Below, piece after piece: positions 1 to 13,700 of a stretch of DNA of 64,000 nucleotides. The first letter of the stretch is position 1, and each line of letters starts with the position of its first letter. The notes below the pieces were generated by a model. That model was not told the DNA's origin. It made no database searches and worked only from the letters and a program-made list of their open reading frames with translations. The stretch lies in contig JAYKAV010002574.1 of assembly GCA_035582835.1 (NCBI GenBank), positions 871,527 to 935,526 of the forward strand, written 5' to 3'. The translations under genes were made by a program, and so were the position numbers. Origin of the DNA: Phoebastria nigripes. Lineage: Eukaryota; Chordata; Aves; Procellariiformes; Diomedeidae.

Positions 1-126
1 GCTCGCCGTCCCCGTCTTCCAGCTCAGGGGGCTGAATACCCTGAGGGTGACTGGTCTGACTATTAAAGACTGAGGCAAAGAAGGCATTAAGTACCTCAGC
101 CTTTTCCTCATCCTCGGTGGCAACGG
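1..126 (-). mobile_element. CR1 LINE fragment (ORF2 3' portion)
   Basis: The reverse strand reads as the familiar avian CR1 segment with the phrases GAGGCTGAGGTACTTAATGC and CTTCTTTGCCTCAGTC. The fragment is cut by the left window edge, so its full length is unknown. No intact reading frame is visible. Recognition is from memory of the CR1 consensus. Confidence 0.7.
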
Positions 127-1256
127 GGGGAGTTGGATACAAAAAGTCTTGGAGCCATATTTTGAAATTAATTTCAGTTAAAGTGGTCAAAATTCTTCAT
201 TTTAATATAATCCATGTTTCAAAAGAGTTGAATATCTGAGGACCTATATGAAAACAAGCTAGAATTTCACAGTGGTAGGGGACTTCCAGCAGGCTTTTCC
301 TTTTTCACCTTACTGATTGGAAAGTTAAAAAGCCTAACAATATCTGGCTAGTATGTAGAGTGCAAACGAGCCAGGTATAGATGTATAAATACCAAAATTT
401 GGGACTCCACATTTCAAGGAGGCATTTCTGTCTCTATGTGTATGCTGAGGATTGATTTTAATTTGTGTTAAAGTACACTCCTTTATAGGTGGTCCAGAAA
501 CTTTGTTTTAGTACGTTTGGGAAGTATAACATAAAAAATTAAATGGAGGATTTTTTTATTTGATCTTGATTCATAAATATTTTGTAGTGTACTCATATCT
601 GCTAATATCTGAAATAGCAATATTAAGATTAAAAAGCAATTGAGCATGCAAATTTAAGGAAAGTGGGGAATGTTTTGCCAAAGACATTTCTATTAAATAG
701 ACACATATATTTGCAATCCAAATGTGTTTAGTGATTGCCGTCTTTGAATTAAATGAATGTGGATTATATATTTAGGGATCCAGTGTCTGTAAAGCTTTAT
801 AAGAAAGGATGGTTCATAGGAAAAAAAAAAAAAAAAGGAGTCCACACTTTGTCTTTTACAGTGCAAATGACTTGAGAGATTCCTGGAATGAAAAAGTGAA
901 AATATAATAAGCCTAAAAATAAACAGGCATGTCCCTGTAGGACAGTTGGAATGCATGCTTAACAAGTGAGAAGTAAATTACTTGTTAAAGTTCTCTCAGG
1001 TTTAATAACACAGTGTGGTATCGATACAAATAAGGAATGTGATTTAATCTGCTTGTGTCCCTTTAATACTAAAGCATGTTGCCCATAGACATCAGGAAGA
1101 GAACAGATCCTTTTGTTTTTAATATGTGTCAGTAGAGCAATTTACTCTCTTTTTTTGTCTCATCTGATGTAGAGAATACATTAATTGTTCAAAGCCATGT
1201 GTTACACTGTTTAACAAGAGGAATTTTCTAACTCTTGCTTTGATTTAACACACAAG
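127..1256 (+). other. WWC2: WWC2 intron (3' part), upstream of first visible exon
   Basis: AT-rich intronic sequence between the CR1 fragment and the first visible exon. It contains a run of 16 A at 821-836 and ends in the acceptor AG at 1255-1256. No exon, repeat family or RNA gene was recognised here. The ORF at 693-965 on the - strand is low-complexity and is not supported. Confidence 0.8.
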
Positions 1257-1336
1257 GTTAAGAAGCTGAAGAGGGAACTCTCTCAGATGAAGCAAGAGCT
1301 GCTGTACAAGGAACAGGGCTTTGAAACACTGCAACA
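1257..1336 (+). CDS. WWC2: WWC2 exon (first visible; N-terminal coiled coil)
   Basis: The acceptor CACAAG precedes GTTAAG and the donor is GTGAGT after ...CAACA. It encodes [20 protein letters not shown] and then GFETLQ, ending two bases into a Gln codon (phase 2). The heptad-like, charged composition fits the coiled coil that follows the WW domains in the family. By mammalian gene structure it would be about the fifth exon. The 26-residue reading is open and continues in frame into the next exon. Confidence 0.95.
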
Positions 1337-1706
1337 GTGAGTAAAAGAAAATAGTTGAAACTGACTTAATTCAGTTGACTGATTTCTTTTTCTGGCATGG
1401 AATTGAATCCATCTTATGTGAGAGAATTATTGGGGGGAAAAATGAGAACCTAATAACTCTTTTTGTTGTAGTTAGGAAGCAGGAAATCTGTAAAAATGGC
1501 AAACCTATTGTGCAAGTGTTAACATGAGAAATCTGTTCCCCCTCCTATTTTTTTTTCCATGAGGTAGCTTGTTTTGCAAAGAGGCAGAAAGTGCAGTGGT
1601 TAAGGGTCCTGAGGAAGAATTAGCTGCTTTGCATGTCCAGTGTAAAAATTAAAATTAAAAAAAAAAATTGAAAAAGTAATTAGGTTTTTCTTTCCTCCTT
1701 CCCCAC

Positions 1707-1754
<48 letters not shown>

Positions 1755-4700
1755 TGATGTTCTTGGAGGTATAAATGGTGCACAACTGTGCAGGGTTTGA
1801 AATGAGTCACAATTTGAGGATTAGAGACCTGACTTTCTTTGTTCCAGTTGCTGGGATGCCTGGTGTCCAAAGGGCTGATGCTGAACCGGGTGAGCATTCT
1901 GGGTATTTAACCAGTTGGATTATTAGGGAGTGAATTTTTCAGTCTGAGCACTCCCTGCTGCTCCTGACTTACAAAGTTGGGCCCTAAAATATTAAACATT
2001 ACTGGAACTGTCACCACAGAGAACTTGCTGCAGAGGAAACCTTGCTAACAAGCGTGTTTTCTTGACTAATGTGAACAGAAATTTATTAATGCTAGTTGTT
2101 TTCCATATTGTGGTATGTACCCATACATTAAGGATATATTTACACAGTAAAATGCTGAGCTGTGTGCTCTTAGTACACTAGTTCCAGTAGCAAAGCAACG
2201 TTGCAGCGTTAATGTAATATTGTCTGGATTCATTTACCTTTTTTGTCAGGACCTCCTGTGTATGGCAGTGTACTGTCAGATAAGTAATAATCTCTATCCT
2301 GGAGAGCTTGCAGAATATATAGGGAAGATGGACAAAAGGTGGGAGAAGGGAAGTGGGTTTCCATCTTCCAGGTAGAGTACTAAAATGCAGAGAAGTGATT
2401 TGCAAAAGATGACAGAGCATCTGTGTTTGGACCTGAGAGATTGGAGTTCAGTTCCCAGTTCTAACCAAAACATCTTGTAGGTTATTGCCTGTGTATTTTA
2501 ATAGATCAGTTCTATACAGTAGGATTTTTTTTTTTAAGTGGGAGAAAAAAATTCTAGTCCAGGAAATGGCCAATCATAATTAGAGACATGTCAAAATGGA
2601 CGAAAAATGTTTTTCTGGTATGAAGATTTTGAAGTCAATTGGGAACTGAAAACCCTCAGCACCCTAGGAGGATGCCAGTCAAGTCTCTATCCCCCTTCAT
2701 TTTGACTAAAACAGAAATGGAAGATTTGTTTGTTATTTAAATATATAAAGATTAGCGAGGAGTGAAGGGAGAAAAGGATAGTTGATTGAATTTGTTTAAC
2801 CATAAATCAGATTTCATTTGAAGCAAAATTTAGAAGAAGAAAGACATATTGATTCTAAAGCTTAAGGTAATAAAAACTCATGCTGCTGTCCCAGGATTAA
2901 AGGTTAGCCAATCATGCTGGTTTTATTATATTAATTCAACAATGAAGTATTGTTTTAAAGCAGCTTGCTCACAAGCCATTTTGATAGGAATCCAAAGCAT
3001 GTTTCAGAAACTGTCAACAGCATTCCACAGAAACACAATGGACGTTTGTTTTTAAAATTCAGTCGGCCACTTTCAAACAGTACTAATCCCATTAATTTAA
3101 AACAGGAAGATGGAATATCTTATATGTCAGAGATCCTTCTTGTCCATCTTAATTATATACAGAATAAAGCAGTTGTGATTTGAATGTGGCACATCATATT
3201 ACTAGGCAGCATGTGGTGTATTACCCAACTATTCATTCATGATTGCAATTGTTGGCATATCCTGTATCTATTTGACCTCAGCAACCTGATAAGTTACCAA
3301 AAATTGAGTGTTGTCAGACAGTAAGTGTGTGCCTACCTATGAAAGAGTTTGAGGAACTTTCAAGCTGAAACAAATATATCCTTGAATAGGAATCTGAGTG
3401 CTGAGTCACATAGGTAATTTTCTTACACAAATGCAGTTCTAGTTTGCACAAAAACTGAAATGTGGAGAAAGGAAAACAGACATGCTCACAGCTTTAAAGA
3501 CCACTTTAGAACCTTGATATCTTTGTGCACAAAACTGGAAGTAAAATAGAATACTGTTACAGGTGTTTCGTGTGAGTTTCTGTTCTTGCAGGGGATGCTC
3601 GAGATCACTTCTGATCATTAAAATGTTTGTTCATTCCTCACTCACAAGGTTAATGTCTTCTAGCAAAGATGATGGATGATGATAAAAACAGAAAACCAAT
3701 TGCATTATAAAGGAATGTATTCCCTACTAGACGCTTGACTTCTGTGAAGATGGCTGTTGTTTTTAATTTTGTGAAGCACAGCTGCAGTCATTTCTATGAT
3801 GCTATGAAATATTCAGTTAAATTAGAGGTCAGAGAAGTGTGTTTACAAACTGTACTTCTTGAAGTAAATAAGGAAATACTAAAATGAAATATCTTTTTAT
3901 CTCTAAGTTTGGGGGCTTTTTTGTTTTGTTATTTTCAAGTTACAGTTTTTAAAATCATTGATAGTCCAGGAATTTAATAAATTGTCCGATGTATGACATA
4001 TGGTATTAATTATCCAGAGATTTTGTGAATAAAGAGAGCCTGGTGACTGGCTGAGCAGAACAGCTGTTCTAGACTGTTAATGCCTAGGATTAGGGTGAAC
4101 GAGACGGAAGCTGAGACAAGAATGGAGCTGGTTACGTTTCTTCTCTGCAAGGCTGATTAGTACCAAGAAGCTTGCCCATCTGACCGTGTCATGATGCGGG
4201 TCTGGGTAGAGGAATACTACTAATAATAATTTCTGCTTCTGTAAGGATCACAAACACTGAATAGTATGAAAGGTGTACCCAAAAGCTGCTTCTATGCTGC
4301 AGAGTTATGGTGGGGTGGGAATTTTGACAGTGTGGTCAGCAATACTGCTATACTGCTGGTAGCATGTGTAGGAGTCTTTAGTGCTCTGTGCCCCTTATGT
4401 CTTTAAGACTGGATCAACTAGAATTGCTTGTGGAGTTTCTGCCTTTGGTAAGGCCCCAGTAGTTTAGCTGAGGTGGTTTTAAAGCCAACAGAAGTATTTT
4501 TCCATGACATTTCCTGATGTCAGCAAAACCCATCCACTGGGCACTGTGTACGTGTTAGATAGCTTGGCATTTTTGCCAAGAATTTAGTAGTAAGTATTTT
4601 AATGGAGACTTCAATGTCCTTTTTCCTCTTTGCATGTCCGTTACAGGAAATGGTGTCTCTTATCTCCTTCCCTTCTGTTCTCTAACTATGCTTCTGCCTG

Positions 4701-7700
4701 AAGCAGAACAGCAGAGATGTTAGTATTATTTTCTGTATCCAGTATTAATATTCTCTCTTTCCACAGAATTGACCAAAAAATGTCTGGAGGCCAGAGTGGG
4801 TATGAACTATGTGAGGCCAAAGCCATCCTGAGTGAACTGAAGTCCATCAGAAAAGCGATAAGTTCAGGGGAGAGAGAAAAACAAGATTTAATGAAGGTAT
4901 TTTGAATGGTTGATGTAAGTTCTGTGTGGATTTGTTTTAACATGAGTAACTTTCCTGATTGTAAATGGTTTGCATTTTGTACTTTACAAGGGCTTCTCAA
5001 AACTGTTTAATACTAGCCAAACTAGTATTAAAATCAATTTTCAGGTGCAGAAACTGAAGCCTGTGACTTTCTTAATTCAAAAAGCCACTATATGTCAGTC
5101 AGAGAATATGGATTTCTGAACTTGTATGTAAGGTACAATGCAGATGTTACCTCTAAACTACAATGTAAAATATTAAGTGGACAAAATTGAAAGATATGTT
5201 TTTGAGATGCATGTCCGTTTTCTAACTCAGTGAAAGTTTTCCAAATCTAAATTGCCCTATTTCCTTTTCTGAAAGCAGATCTTTTTTTAATCAGCCAAGT
5301 ATTTAATTGGTTGATAAGTTTAAAAAAACAAAACAAAACCAAACCAAAAACAAACACCACCAAAACAACAACAAAAAACCCAACCCAACCCAAACCAAAA
5401 ACCAACAAAAAACCAAACAAAAAAAAAACCAAGAGACAAAAGCACGAGTAGTTTTTATATTGTCACACGTGTTGGTCACCCTTAGCGTCACCTACCAACT
5501 GCTAGGTTAAAAGGATAGTTTGCTTAATATGAAGTAAACCCAGAATTTTTATATTGAAGTCTTTTATGTAAACGTCTTTTGGGAGATAAACTGGTATAAA
5601 CACAGTAAAGTACAAAGAAACTTTAACACCACCTCCTTCTCTGTTTCCTGGACAGAGTCTTGCAAAGCTGAGAGGGAAATTCAATCTTGACCAGACCATT
5701 GGGACATCTGAACCAGACTTGAGTTCCAGCTCTGTAAATTCCCAGCTGTGTTTTTCTAGACAAACTCTGGATACAGGGTCTCAGACTGACATTTCTGGTG
5801 AGGTGAGCTTTTCTCCATTTTGCCAAATGTAAAGAGAAATTGAATCAGAATGCTGCGGTTAATGGAACTGGAATCAAATGGTTGTTTATTGTTGCTGATA
5901 GGTGTATATATATACATGTTTAAGAGAGAATTACTTAGAATTGGTTATCTGATTTTATCCCCTTAAATTTTAAATCAAGCTTCAGATGAACTTTATACGT
6001 TTGGCATGAAGTGTTTGTGACAATTTGATTTAATCAAATAGATCCAGTACAGTGAAGATCAGCATAAGTAGATAGTATTTTTTGGATCTGTCTATAGGAT
6101 ATCTTTCACCTTACAGACTTAATTCAATATGAAGATGTTTTTGATTTTCAGAAACAAGATCTCAGAATTTAAATGTGCAATTTCATTTCACGCAGCTGAA
6201 AAACTGTTAGTGGAACTACTTCTTCAGTGATTCATTAAAACCTTCTCTGTTTCACTGACGGTATATTTACATACACAGAAAGCTGTGCTTAATTTTGGTA
6301 CCTTCTTTGAAGTTCTGTGAGCTAAGTTTATGCAGAAGAGGCTGTACAAGGCTTTCCAAACAAAGAGCTAAGCTTGTCTATGTTTTGTAGCAAATTTATC
6401 GAAGTCTTACTCTGAAATGCACTGACTTGGTTCTAAATTCTGAGTTCAGCAGAGTTCAAAGTAGCAGATCAAAATTTTGGGTGCAATCACTGCAAGACTT
6501 CTTTGAAAATGTTCTTGCTTTACTCTGATGGAATATGGACAATTGGTGGTACAGTAGCTAAAAACAGATGAACTGGATCAGAAGAAGACAGCACTGTTTC
6601 GTACATCTGAGTAGATTCCTAACTAGGCATTTAAAAGCAAGTGTGTGGCTGCAGGTGGGTGTGGTTTTATGTTTTTTAAGTCATGATTTTTCTAGCCTGT
6701 GCATAGGTTTTGTTGATTCATTTTACAGCTTTGCACAGTAATAAGGCTAATATTATTTTTTTTTCCTCAACAGGTTGGAGCAAGAAGTAGATCAAATTTA
6801 GCAGAGAAGGTCAGACTAAGTCTTCAATATGAGGAGGCAAAAAGAAGGTAATAGGGTTAGTTGCTTTGTTAAGTTGCAGCCTGAAGTTGGGAAGGTGCCT
6901 GAGCTCTGCAGCACTAACATTGTGCTCGCAGTGACATCTAGTGGGCGGCTCTCTGGAGGCACTGCGGGCATTGCTGCAAAGTGTTTCTTTTCCTTCAGAA
7001 TGCAAGCAGACTTTCAGGAGCAGGCAGTGCTTTTGAACAGTAGGTTTTACATTTAATGCTAAGTTGTATGTGTTAGGAAAGAAAATGCAGACAGCGACAA
7101 ATTAATGGCAGTTCCAGGATTAAGGGAATACAGTGAGCTGGCTTTCCACTGAAAGGGATTGCCAGGTTATTTATGTCCATTATATCCTTCTTTGGGATCA
7201 TCATTTCAGTTTACTATGCCACTGAAGGCTCTTCAGTTTTAGAGTTGCTTCAGACTTCCACTGCAGATTTAGTAGGCTTAATTATTTCTTTTTTTCCCTG
7301 GGACTTTGGATAATTTAAATACTTGTTATCACTATGGGGTTGGTTTTTTTAATGAGTTTAACCTGAGGAGAAAAGAAATCAGGAACTGCTCCACTGATGA
7401 ATGTGGAATGCCTTTCAATAAAGTTCTGCAGCGGTTGCTCATGAAAGCAGTGCCATTTTGATGAATTGCCACAGCACTGAAGAATGGGCACCAGAAAGCA
7501 GAACATTCGGGGTTAGAATGACGCGTCTTCCAGTGTACCAGAAGTGCTGCATAATACTGGGGGAAGATTTGCTATTAAAAAAAAAAAAAAAAAAGGTGTG
7601 TGTGGGATATCTCTCTATTAATAATGTATTAATTGTGTTGTGTTATTTTCTAATACTTTTTACAAAATTAGGTGTCAGCTATTCAGAAACCTTACAGTTT

Positions 7701-10700
7701 TTGTTAAGGAGGTGCTTTGTAATTTAAGGAGAATAGAAATCTAAAAAGTTATCCCACACCCAAGGTTCCTTTTTTACTAAAAAGAACTAAACAAGGCAAT
7801 AAAATAAAAAATAGCACTTTTCCCCAGATGAAAACTGTGCCTAAAGTGCCATTTAATCTGAGATTTAAGTATTTCAGTTGGAATACTGTGGCATAGTCAA
7901 TTGGAAAACTAGGAAAAGAAATTTGCAGCTTATAAATACAAAGTAAAGGCATAGTTAGTTTTTATGTTTTAAAGGCAGGAGGCTGCACAACCAACATTTT
8001 TTTTGCCTAACTTCAAATATATACCCTCCTCGTACAGAGTAGTAGCTGCCATCCTTGCTGGTAACAACAGTAATCCTTTATATCCTCATTACAGATCATA
8101 AAACTTTATTATATAATCAATGCATTCAACAAAGAGTGCTAAGGCTGTTGTGTTTGTTCAGTATTGAACATGTATGATTTTGGCTCAGAATCATCGTGTA
8201 CATAATATTACTTGTCAGATGGTGTTTTAGATGTAGATAGATGGCATTTTTTCTCAGGCGTAATTGATCCAAAATCAGATCACTCTCTGTTTTGACTATG
8301 TCTTGATACCAAGAAGTCCCAGCATTGTGTTTTATCTCTCCTTTGTAGGAACAAAAAAATTCCTGGCAGTAAGTCAGTTTACCACTTCTACCTTACAAAA
8401 AAAAAAAAAAAAAAAGTAAAAAAAGAAAGAGAGTACAGTGTTCAGGGTATGGAGTACTGCAGCACAAGATCTTACTTTCTCATGAATTAGCCAAGAATGT
8501 GGGTCAAAATTTCAGTGGCTCATGTACTTACCTTTGCATAACTAAATATTTGTTCTGTATAACATTAGTGTGTTTCAAGGTTAAATTATCTCCTTTTGAA
8601 TGGTATCTTTATTCAATTTTGTCTGAAAACTGCCTGGTAATGAATATTCTTTTAAGCTTTAAATAAGACAATCATATGCCTTGAAGACACCATTAAAGTC
8701 TTTAAAGTGTTTGCACATACTGGTTTTATCAGTGACTACAGGGTGAACTTAATAAAGTGTACGTATCTTGGAATAATGAAGATACATACCAGTTTGCACA
8801 TAAAGTTCAGTACCTAATTATATCCCCCCTAATTATTATGGCCATTGTAATCATCACTATAATTTAATAAGTATTGACCATCTTTTCTGAAATACTAAAT
8901 GTGCAAATTCTTAGTTGTTTTGTGTTAAAATAACTAAGAGAAAGAGAGGATCTTATAAGTGAACTTCTCTACTTGAAAATTATCAGATAATTTTGTATGT
9001 TGCATATTTTATGTTGCTTAGCCAGCAGAATGCCTTGAAGAGGTGGAGTGTTGATGTTAACTATGCTAAATTCAGTTGCAATTGTTATTCAAAAGGATCT
9101 GATATAGCATGCTGACAATCCTATCCTGATGTGGTGAAGATCTGGCTAATACTCCTTGTTGACCTGTTGAGCAAGGACTTCCTCAAAAGCATGAGACCAG
9201 TTCAGTTTTCATATCCATCTAGTCCTTTGCCTGTCTGATGAGGCAGCTGAAAAGAGTGTCAGTTACGGTAGCAGAGAGTTGTCTGTAGCAGGGGGAGCAA
9301 AAGAACTGTTTGGAGACCACCATCCCATCCCATAAGCCATCAAACAGCTGTCAGTAGCAGCTACTTTCAGAACAAGGTTAGCTAGAACCAGTGATCTGGA
9401 GATGAAAGTCTTAACATTTCATTATCCATCTGAAATTATTCGCTTGTTTTCCCTCTGAGTACTGTTCCTCTAAAGGACTGTTGAATATAAATGATATACG
9501 TAACAGCTGCAAAATATGTTGAAATGCTTCATTTAATTTCACTGCTGATAGTATTTCTGTTTATTTTGCATTGTTTTTCTGTGAAAATACCCTGAGTCAA
9601 ACTTGTCCTTGCAGGGGTTTGGTGGGAGTATGGGTTGTTTTCATTTTTTAAGCTGCTGTTTTTTCATTGAGGTACAGATGAGAAGGAAGTGTTACCTATG
9701 CAAAAAGAAAGGGGGGGAGTTCCCCTTAAGCTTCTAGTATAAGCAATGGGATAGTTAGATTCAACATTAACTATTCTTAGCTTTGACCATAAATAAATGC
9801 CTTAACGTACTGTAAAATTAATTCCGGAGATGCAAAATAAGCATGATATTATTATTTTTGTTAATCACAGAAAACAAACTGGAAAGAAGAAAAACGTTTT
9901 CCCAGAAATCTGTCAGAACTACAGAAAGATTATACATACCAAATTATCTGTGTGTGTTTATGAAGTATGGCATGGGTCATTGCCTTAGGTAGTGCCTGGT
10001 AACATTGAAGTTGCACAGACTTGTATCAGTTGTTGAGCTGACTTACGTGTATTTAACTATGGCAGTTACAAATAAAGAAAAGTAACAGATCAGTTCCTCT
10101 TGCCCTAGATTNTATGGGAACATCTTTCTATTTTGACTTCTCCTCCTTTCTCTGCATTTTTCCCAGCCTACAAGAAAGAGGTGCTGAAGGCTAGGAGCTG
10201 TTACATAGTTCAAAGCTTCCATATCTTTAGCTATGCAGCTGGTTCAGGTGTGGCTAAGGCTGGAAGTGACTGAAAGTTATCATCTTATTAGATATGTGGC
10301 ACCTATAACGGGAATTTTTAAGCTTTCCCAGTGGACAATGAGTCTTTATTGCAAAACTTGCACTTTTTAAGCTATGCTGCTGAGCCCATAGACAGAATTA
10401 TTATGGAGACTGAGCACTGGAAATAACCTGTCTTGATCAGGACGGAGCTATAGTACAGTAATAATGTAGGGAAGTTTCTGCTTCCATTATATGCGTGTAT
10501 CTGCACAATATGTATGGATAACAATACATATTTGTATGTAAAAACTCTGTGATTTGACATCTGCAATGGGAACAGCAGTTGCACAAAATCAAACTTTTGA
10601 GTTAATAATCTCCTTTCTCTTTAGGTGGCCGCTGTCCTGTTACCTTTTATTTTAATCCCATAGAAGAACAATGCTTTTGCCTTTTAAGATTTGCATACAT

Positions 10701-13700
10701 GCACGCTGCTGAAGTGAGCACCTTGCTATGGTGCGTGTTCTTTCACCATGGTTGTTGCTGTTTCTGAGGAGCAGTCAGCTTCCAACAGCTTAGGAGAAAT
10801 CTATCATACTCCTAGATGAGTAAAGCATAGTGCCACTACTATGTTACCAGACAGATCACTTTCAATAAAGCTTTTATTAACGTTGTGATTTTTACTTCAA
10901 CTCGGCATTTGAACAGGAGCAACTAATTTTTAATGCATATGCATATTGCTGTTGGCCTGGATAGGTGGCTTGCTTTTCTGGCATAGTCTGCATTCTTGTG
11001 AAGCAAAACTAATTAAAAGTATGGCTTTGAATAGAAAATGTTGTTATATCCTGATACCTTTCAAAATATTGTATCACTTCTCTCTTTTCTGGGATTTGTG
11101 TGCTATGCTGGGCTCAGACAAATCTGCTGTGTTTTATTTTAGCATGGCTAACTTGAAGATCGAACTCTCTAAGCTAGATAGTGAAGCCTGGCCTGGGGCA
11201 CTGGATGTGGAAAAGGAAAAACTGATGTTAATCAATGAAAAAGAAGAACTTTTAAAGGAACTGCAGTTTATTACACCACGCAAACGTACTCAAGATGAGC
11301 TAGAGCAGCTAGAAGCAGAAAGGAAGAGGCTTGAGGAAGAGCTGCTGTCTGTAAAAAGCACACCCAGTCAAGCACTTGCTGAAAGGTAAGGGGTTGTATT
11401 TTGCTAATATTAAATGCTGCTTTCTGCAATCTAACCTTTGTAGTCGTTACAGACCCTGAACTATGCCTTGATGGGCTGTTTTCCTTCAGTAACTGTTCTA
11501 TGTAGATCTTAATTAAATTTGTTATTAGCCCACTGGCAGAAACACAAAGAAGTCTTCTGTACTGTGAGAGAATGCGAACACCCTGTATGTGCTCTGCAAT
11601 ATCAGTTGCTCTGCATTTGTTAACAGCATGAAAATGCCTGTGACAGATGTTAAGTAACTGAGGAATGTCAACATACCAGCAGGAGGGCAATACATCATTC
11701 ACTCATTTCTGATAATAGCTGTAAACTATTTGAACTCAGGTTACAAAGATTGTCTTGATTGTTGCAACATCTGAAGCCTTTCATTGTGAGTTTTATTACA
11801 TACAAAAATGCAACCAAAAGGGAAAAAAAAAAGAGTCCAGAGGAGAATTTTAATTGTTGCAAGTTTCCTAACTTGCTGGTACCTAACTGGTAACCAAAGC
11901 AACTACCACAATAAATTGTTTTAGCCAGATTCAGAGTTCGAGAAAATCAAAGGTGACTGTCACAAATGGACTTTTCATCAACTGTAAGTGGAAATAAATT
12001 TATGGGCACCTCTAGCACACATAAAATGCAATAAACACAAAATGTCATTGTGTGTATCAGTGTAGTATGCCTTATTGAAGTAATACAATCAGCACTGTAA
12101 GCCTTTCCTACTTCCCTCTGCTAGGAAACACCTGCTGTTGCTCCGGTTTTACTGAATGGAGAAATTCCTGTTAGTGGCATTAGAAGTTGGGTCTTAAATT
12201 GTAGCTGAGTAGTGAGGAAATTTTTTGTTTGCAAAGTACGTACGTGTGTATTAGGCATGATTTTTAAACATATTTGTACACTTTATAATAGTTTAAACTG
12301 CATTATATTAATAATCCAAACATGTTTTAGAAGAAGGGTTATGTCCTACTGGAACTATATTTTTACAAGAGAAATTACCTGTCTGTGTTAGTAGTATCAA
12401 AATTACCATGGATCCATTGCTTCCTGACTTCTGTTGATAAATGGAGAATAAGGGGTCAATAATAACATCACATTGACAAATAAATCATTTGAATCTAAGG
12501 TTCTGGTAATATGCTGTTGTAATAGCTAAATCTTGACTCATGCTGTAAATTGGTAGCTGGTTTCTTAGTCTTGGATTTGCTTGTTTAGTGCCAAAGAAAA
12601 TTCTGCACCTGACCATTTTCCCATACGTGTCAGATGCCAAACTTGGAGTACCAAGGGCAAGTCAAATTGTCTCCCACTGTCAAGAAGAAATGAAACGGCA
12701 GATTTTTTCCATGTATAGTGACACAACTAGTTGTTACAGCTTAAAATTTTTTCCCTCTATTTTCTTCAAATTTTTTTCCTTTTGATTTTTGTTCCTGAAA
12801 ATGTAGAATTTTTTCCTGAGGTTACTGTAAGATTTCACATCATACACTGCTGGTTGAGGTAGTATTTATGGTGGCTTCTGGTTTGCTTTTTTGCCATTCC
12901 AGTGAATCTCCAGTGAATTTCTACCTGCAACTCTTCATGATATTAAAACTGTCTCTCTTGATGACTTCAGAGAACATAAATTCTTTCTGTATTTTGAGGA
13001 TTATTTCTGGTGTGTCTGCTATAAACATAAAGAAAATCTTCATTTTGTAGAAGGATTCAGATGGTGAAACTTTTCCTGAAATGTTAATTTGAGAAAAGGA
13101 TACAGTTAATTGTATCTCATCAACCATCAGCGTTTTAATTCTTGGAGATGAGGAAGGTTCTCCTCTCCATTATCAGTGGAGCAGCCCCACACCATCTTCA
13201 AAGCGCTGCACTGTTGTTGCATTACTATTTGCTTTCATGAAGTTTCATGAATGCCTTAGGTTTCCAGTGTTTTCATAGGTACTGATAATGAAGCAACAGT
13301 GTAAGAAGCTACGGATTGTGTCAGGGCTTGATGTGACAAGGGTTTTTTGTTTGGGTTTGGTGGGGGTTTTTTTCTTTTTTTTTTTTTTTTTTTTAGTTTT
13401 TTCTAAAGGGGGAAGAAACAGAAGACTTAAAACAAAAACATTATAGCATAGCCCTGGGTTATTTTGGAGTAGGATGCTGAAATTGCCGCTAGTAGATGTA
13501 CTGTAGAATCAATTTACAGAAGGAGGGTATAAATCATAATATATCAGTTTCAAAAAAGCAGAGCCAGGGCATACTCTGACTGCTTTAAGAAGCCTTCCAG
13601 CAACTATATAGAAATATCTGGATTGTGGAACTGTTGAGAACTATTTGCTACTTTCTTGCCTCTGCGTTCATGTCAGGGAGATTTCATTACTGCTTTAGTC

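Noticed and set aside
1600..1897. Ser-Leu repeat ORFs
   Set aside because: Artefact of the (GA)21 microsatellite read on the - strand.
5247..5510. ORFs over the A/C tract
   Set aside because: Low-complexity composition (Asn/Lys/Thr/Gln or Phe/Val/Leu/Gly-rich) produced by the repeat.
9180..9260. Possible eroded CR1 end in a WWC2 intron
   Set aside because: Only short resemblance (CCATCTAGTCC and neighbours); too weak to separate from chance.
10946..11142. Upstream part of the ORF 10946-11389 as an alternative WWC2 start
   Set aside because: The added residues are intronic, and a good acceptor (TTTTATTTTAG) lies at the family-expected exon start.
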